From assembly GCA_030627725.1 (NCBI GenBank), contig DAOVSZ010000089.1, forward strand, positions 1 through 9,023: a stretch of DNA of 9,023 nt, given 5' to 3'. This document shows, in pieces, positions 6,201 to 9,023 of this stretch. The notes beneath the pieces were generated by a model. The model ran no database searches, was not told the origin of the DNA, and saw only the letters and a program-made list of their open reading frames with translations. Every line of letters begins with the position of its first letter. Within the stretch, counting starts at the first letter, position 1. The translations under genes were made by a program, and so were the position numbers. The DNA is from Desulfobulbaceae bacterium. GTDB lineage: Bacteria; Desulfobacterota; Desulfobulbia; Desulfobulbales; DAOVSZ01.

Positions 6201-7790
6201 TTACCCATGGGCACATATATTTTTATATGTGTAGTCGAGCATATTCAGAGAAACAAGCTGGTTATCGCCGAGAAATTCGGCTGTTTTCGAATCTTTGACA
6301 ATCCGGCCCTGGTCCATTACCAGTGTTCGTTCGCAGCAATGAGCTATAAAGGACATGTCGTGACTGATCACTATTTTTGTAATATCAAGGTCATTCAAGA
6401 TAGAGATGAGCAGCTTTTCACTTTCCGGATCAAGGTTTGCCGTTGGCTCATCAAGGATCAAGAGCGGTGGCAGCATACTGTAAGCTGCTGCAATGGCAAG
6501 ACGTTTTCGCTCTCCGCCGCTTAAGTGCAGAGGGACCCTTTTTTCATATCCTTTCAGCCCGGTCAAGCGGAGAGAGTCCTCCAGCCGTTTTTTTATTTCC
6601 TCTTTTTCAAGCTGCATCTGTTCGGGCCCGAAACGGACCTCTTCTTCACATGACGGGCAGAAAATCTGATCCGAAGAGTCCTGGAATACCATTCCGATAT
6701 GCTGCCAGAGGCGTTTGCGCAGCGAGTCGGAGACAGGGTTTCCCTGAAACAGATATTCTCCTCTGCCACGCAGAATACCCATGAGACAGGATGCAAGGGT
6801 CGTCTTGCCGGCCCCGTTTTCTCCGACAATTGCCACGCTTTCTCCATGATGGATGGTGATGTCGATAGTATGGAGCGCCTGGCTGCGGTCAGGGTACTCA
6901 AAAGAATAGTTCCGCATCCGTATGAGGCTGGCACGATCGTGTTGCGTACTCTTCTTGTTGAGGGGAGCTCTCGGACTTTTGGGGTGAGAATGGTCGGTAT
7001 GGTGATGATGGTCACCGCTGCCGCAGCAGTTGAAGCGGAAGGTGTGGTCCAGGCCGTGCTCCCGCAAGGCCTCCTGGTGTGCGATAAGTTCGTTTAAGGA
7101 AAAGTCATGATGGATCCGGCCTTCTGCCATGACAACGGCCCTTTTGCAGAGAGAATGAACAAAGGGGAGAAAATGGCTGATGCAGATCAGGGTGCCGCTG
7201 AATCTCTGCAGAAGTTTCTGGAATATTACTTTCTGTTTCGGATCAAGGTTGGCCGTGGGTTCGTCCAGGATGAGCACATCCGGTTGCATGGCGATGACAG
7301 CTGCAAACGCCGCCCTTTTTTTCTGGCCAAGGCTCAAGGTGTGGGGCTGCCTGTAGGCAAGTTTTTCGAGATCAACATCGGATAATGCCTTCTCGACTCG
7401 TCTTTTTACCTCTTTCGGCCCGCATCCCAGGTTCATCGGGCCAAAGGCAATGTCGTCGTAAATGGTGTTGCAGAAGAGGTGGTCGTCCGGGTCCTGAAAA
7501 AGGATGCCCACTTCCCGGCGGACATGGGTGAGAGTGTCTCCTGAAAGAGGTCTTTCCTTATAAAAACAATCGCCGCTCGTAGGAGAGAGAAGGCCGATGA
7601 GGTGTTTTGCCAGGGTGGATTTGCCGGAGCCGTTGACGCCGGCAAGGGCGACACGGTCGCCTGGATAGATTGCGAGATCGATACCCTGCAGCGCCTGTCG
7701 GCCGTCCGGGTATTGAAAGGACAAGGCCTTGGTTTTGAAAAGCGGAGGGGCTTTCTGTTCATGTCTGGTGAAGCCTGCAAGTTCGTGCAT
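6201..7790 (-). CDS. cbiO: double ATPase subunit of an ECF-type cobalt/nickel transporter (CbiO-CbiO fusion)
   Basis: A 529-aa cytoplasmic protein with two ABC ATPase domains in tandem, replacing the usual CbiO homodimer or EcfA1/A2 pair. Domain 1 (about 17-245) has Walker A GVNGSGKST (51-59), Q-loop Gln99, signature LSLGQ (152-156), Walker B VLILDE (172-177) and His206. Domain 2 (about 288-515) has Walker A GENGAGKTT (323-331), Gln370, signature LSGGE (423-427), Walker B LLILDE (443-448) and His477. Both look catalytically complete; LSxGQ is common in CbiO. The linker (about 250-288) contains Cys255-Cys256 and HHHHTDHSH (261-269), a plausible metal-binding segment and unusual for an ATPase subunit. 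It powers uptake by coupling through CbiQ to the CbiM substrate component. The gene begins 23 bp after cbiQ, so it is the last gene of a cbiM-cbiQ-cbiO operon. The Shine-Dalgarno is weak. Co2+ versus Ni2+ cannot be told from this subunit. Confidence 0.92.
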   Translation of the reverse strand: MHELAGFTRHEQKAPPLFKTKALSFQYPDGRQALQGIDLAIYPGDRVALAGVNGSGKSTLAKHLIGLLSPTSGDCFYKERPLSGDTLTHVRREVGILFQDPDDHLFCNTIYDDIAFGPMNLGCGPKEVKRRVEKALSDVDLEKLAYRQPHTLSLGQKKRAAFAAVIAMQPDVLILDEPTANLDPKQKVIFQKLLQRFSGTLICISHFLPFVHSLCKRAVVMAEGRIHHDFSLNELIAHQEALREHGLDHTFRFNCCGSGDHHHHTDHSHPKSPRAPLNKKSTQHDRASLIRMRNYSFEYPDRSQALHTIDITIHHGESVAIVGENGAGKTTLASCLMGILRGRGEYLFQGNPVSDSLRKRLWQHIGMVFQDSSDQIFCPSCEEEVRFGPEQMQLEKEEIKKRLEDSLRLTGLKGYEKRVPLHLSGGERKRLAIAAAYSMLPPLLILDEPTANLDPESEKLLISILNDLDITKIVISHDMSFIAHCCERTLVMDQGRIVKDSKTAEFLGDNQLVSLNMLDYTYKNICAHG

Positions 7791-7813
7791 ACGTTTTTTC
7801 CGTTAAAAAAAAA

Positions 7814-8743
7814 TTAACCGGTATACCAGTACCTATCCAGAATAAAAAGGACGGCTCCGAGAATGATCCAGGATGCGCTGATGATCCAGTCTTTTCCCCT
7901 TGCATGAAAGCTTTCGTGAGAGGGAAAGGCGCCGGTAAACCCTCGGCACAGCATGGCATCGTAGACGCGTTCGGTCCGTTCAAAACTGCGCACAAACAGC
8001 ATGCCTAAGAAATTGCCGATGGTGCGAATGGTCGAAAGATTTGAGCGCATCATAAAGCCCCTTGCCCGCATAGCGGTCTGCATCCGGTTAATTTCATGTT
8101 GAAAGACGTAGATATAACGGTGTGTAAGAAGCAGCATCTGACAGATTTTTTGAGAGACGCCGAGACTGGAAAGGGCCCGGACAGTGATTGGAAAAGGGCT
8201 GGTGTTGACCAGCGGCCCCATCATAAGGGAAATAGCAGCAGCCTTCGTGATAATGGCGAGCGCCGTCAGAATCCCGCGGACGTTAAAGGTAAAAAAGGGA
8301 AGGTGCGTAAATCGGATGAGAGTGTCTCCTTCTTGAACCGGGACCGTGAGCGGCATAACAACAAGAAACATGCCTAAGAATCCAGCCATGGCAGTCATGC
8401 GTCGGAGGACGGCCTGTGCCGGGATGCCTGCGATTATCACTGCGGCTAAGGCGATAAGAACGGCAGCAGAGGCAAAGAGAAGACTGGAGAGTGAGACCAC
8501 GAAAAAACAGTACAAGAGAAGCGAGAGGACCTTGAGGCGCGGGTCCCATGTATGAAACAGGGACCTGGTATCGGCAGTGTGATCAAGAGCTGCCAGGCCG
8601 GAGTAGGGGCCGGGTGTGGACGCAGATGGTTGTGGCGTGGAGAGAAAGGAGCGTGCTGCAAGGGCCAAAAGCGATGCGAAAAGAGCAAAAAACAGCAACA
8701 ACCATGAGAGCGGCAGGGTAATTGTCTCAGCAGGCAGACTCAT
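7814..8743 (-). CDS. cbiQ: transmembrane coupling (T) subunit of an ECF-type cobalt/nickel transporter
   Basis: EcfT-family membrane protein of 309 aa, which links substrate-binding CbiM to the ATPases. The family core starts near SLFHTWDPRLK (61-71, counted from ATG 8743) and has several hydrophobic helices (about 70-107, 118-135, 157-178, 286-302). The two cytoplasmic coupling motifs are AMRARGF (about 224-230) and AMLCRGF (about 263-269), the Ala-Arg-Gly type signatures that dock into the ATPase grooves; the second is CRG. ATG 8743 is preferred because GGTGA (8750-8754, read on this strand) lies 6 nt upstream. A TTG three bases earlier would be too close to that site. The start overlaps the end of cbiM by 17 bp. 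An N-terminal extra membrane helix (about 13-33) followed by a Pro/Ser/Thr-rich linker (about 34-49) precedes the core and is not typical. Confidence 0.9.
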   Translation of the reverse strand: MSLPAETITLPLSWLLLFFALFASLLALAARSFLSTPQPSASTPGPYSGLAALDHTADTRSLFHTWDPRLKVLSLLLYCFFVVSLSSLLFASAAVLIALAAVIIAGIPAQAVLRRMTAMAGFLGMFLVVMPLTVPVQEGDTLIRFTHLPFFTFNVRGILTALAIITKAAAISLMMGPLVNTSPFPITVRALSSLGVSQKICQMLLLTHRYIYVFQHEINRMQTAMRARGFMMRSNLSTIRTIGNFLGMLFVRSFERTERVYDAMLCRGFTGAFPSHESFHARGKDWIISASWIILGAVLFILDRYWYTG

Positions 8744-9023
8744 CAACAGTCACCGAGGGTTCGGTTTGAAAGAATCCGGGGCCGAGCAGATCAGGCTTTA
8801 CCTTGAAAAGAAAAGAAACAGTGAATGCAGAGAGTATCGATTCTATTATGATCACAGGAAGGTGCGCGGCAAGGGCGATTTTTGCGACACCGCTAAAATC
8901 GTCACCGCCCGCGGCAAGAAAGAGCGCCAGAAAAAGAGCGGCAAGGGCGGTGCCGAGGCCGCCGCAAAATGCTGCGGCTGCAACATGGTTCTGGAGAGTC
9001 GTGCCTCGTATACGGCTGAACAG
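8727..9023 (-). CDS. cbiM: C-terminal part of cobalt/nickel substrate-binding component CbiM (5' end outside window)
   Basis: Reading leftward from the window edge, 98 codons stay open until TGA at 8727-8729. The translation ends a CbiM-family membrane protein: hydrophobic helices around GTALAALFLALFLAAG, then KIALAAHLPVIIIESILSAF and FLFKVKPDLL, the conserved His-Pro and VxFLxKVKP ending of CbiM. CbiM is the S component that captures Co2+ or Ni2+, with the metal held at the extreme N-terminus, which is not in the window. The gene overlaps cbiQ by 17 bp, so no separate cbiN lies between them, and the visible C-terminus carries no fused CbiN or PDGLE domain. Metal specificity cannot be assigned. 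The fragment has no in-window start codon because its beginning lies to the right. Confidence 0.88.
   Translation of the reverse strand: MFSRIRGTTLQNHVAAAAFCGGLGTALAALFLALFLAAGGDDFSGVAKIALAAHLPVIIIESILSAFTVSFLFKVKPDLLGPGFFQTEPSVTVDESAC

Noticed and set aside
7323..7337. ABC signature LSLGQ instead of LSGGQ in the first CbiO domain, as a possible dead ATPase site.
   Set aside because: LSxGQ variants such as LSYGQ or LSFGQ are common in CbiO proteins, and Walker A, Walker B and the His switch are all intact in both halves.

Overview
The window looks like a chromosomal segment of a Gram-negative anaerobe, most plausibly a Desulfobacterota (delta-proteobacterial) species. This rests on the style of the genes: a PAS/HisKA/receiver hybrid kinase with a Cys-rich PAS domain, an ATP sulfurylase/APS kinase fusion, a CbiMQO transporter with fused ATPases, and GGCACAGA-type intergenic repeats. 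No rRNA, tRNA, CRISPR array or recognisable transposase gene is present. The taxonomic call is inference; no marker gene is available.

Left half, plus strand. A short leader (about 1-147) holds a candidate sigma70-like promoter, a perfect 9-bp hairpin and a strong Shine-Dalgarno that points to a GTG start at 148. It leads into a sulfate adenylyltransferase/APS kinase fusion (148-1851). The kinase half looks largely intact, but the ATP sulfurylase half has lost most of its catalytic residues, including charge reversal of both sulfate/phosphate-binding arginines. After a 100-bp gap with a 15-bp tandem duplication comes a two-gene biotin unit. It consists of an esterase-methyltransferase fusion (BioH/BioG-like plus BioC, 1952-3442) overlapping bioD (3435-4145) by 8 bp. 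Together these supply the methylation and demethylation steps that open and close pimeloyl-ACP synthesis, plus dethiobiotin synthetase. bioF, bioA and bioB are not in the window.

Right half, minus strand. A membrane-anchored hybrid histidine kinase (4149-5969) meets bioD tail-to-tail with only 3 bp between stop codons. Upstream of it lies a 231-bp gap dominated by a 133-bp element bounded by perfect 16-bp inverted repeats. Beyond that is an energy-coupling-factor metal transporter read leftward: the C-terminal end of cbiM (cut by the window edge), cbiQ, and a double ATPase cbiO. cbiM and cbiQ overlap, and cbiO follows cbiQ after 23 bp, so this is an operon for Co2+ or Ni2+ uptake. The linker joining the two ATPase halves carries a His/Cys-rich segment that could bind the transported metal.

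The points most worth pursuing are the degenerate ATP sulfurylase domain fused to an APS kinase, the His-rich linker in the CbiO fusion, the esterase-BioC fusion, and the 133-bp inverted-repeat element.
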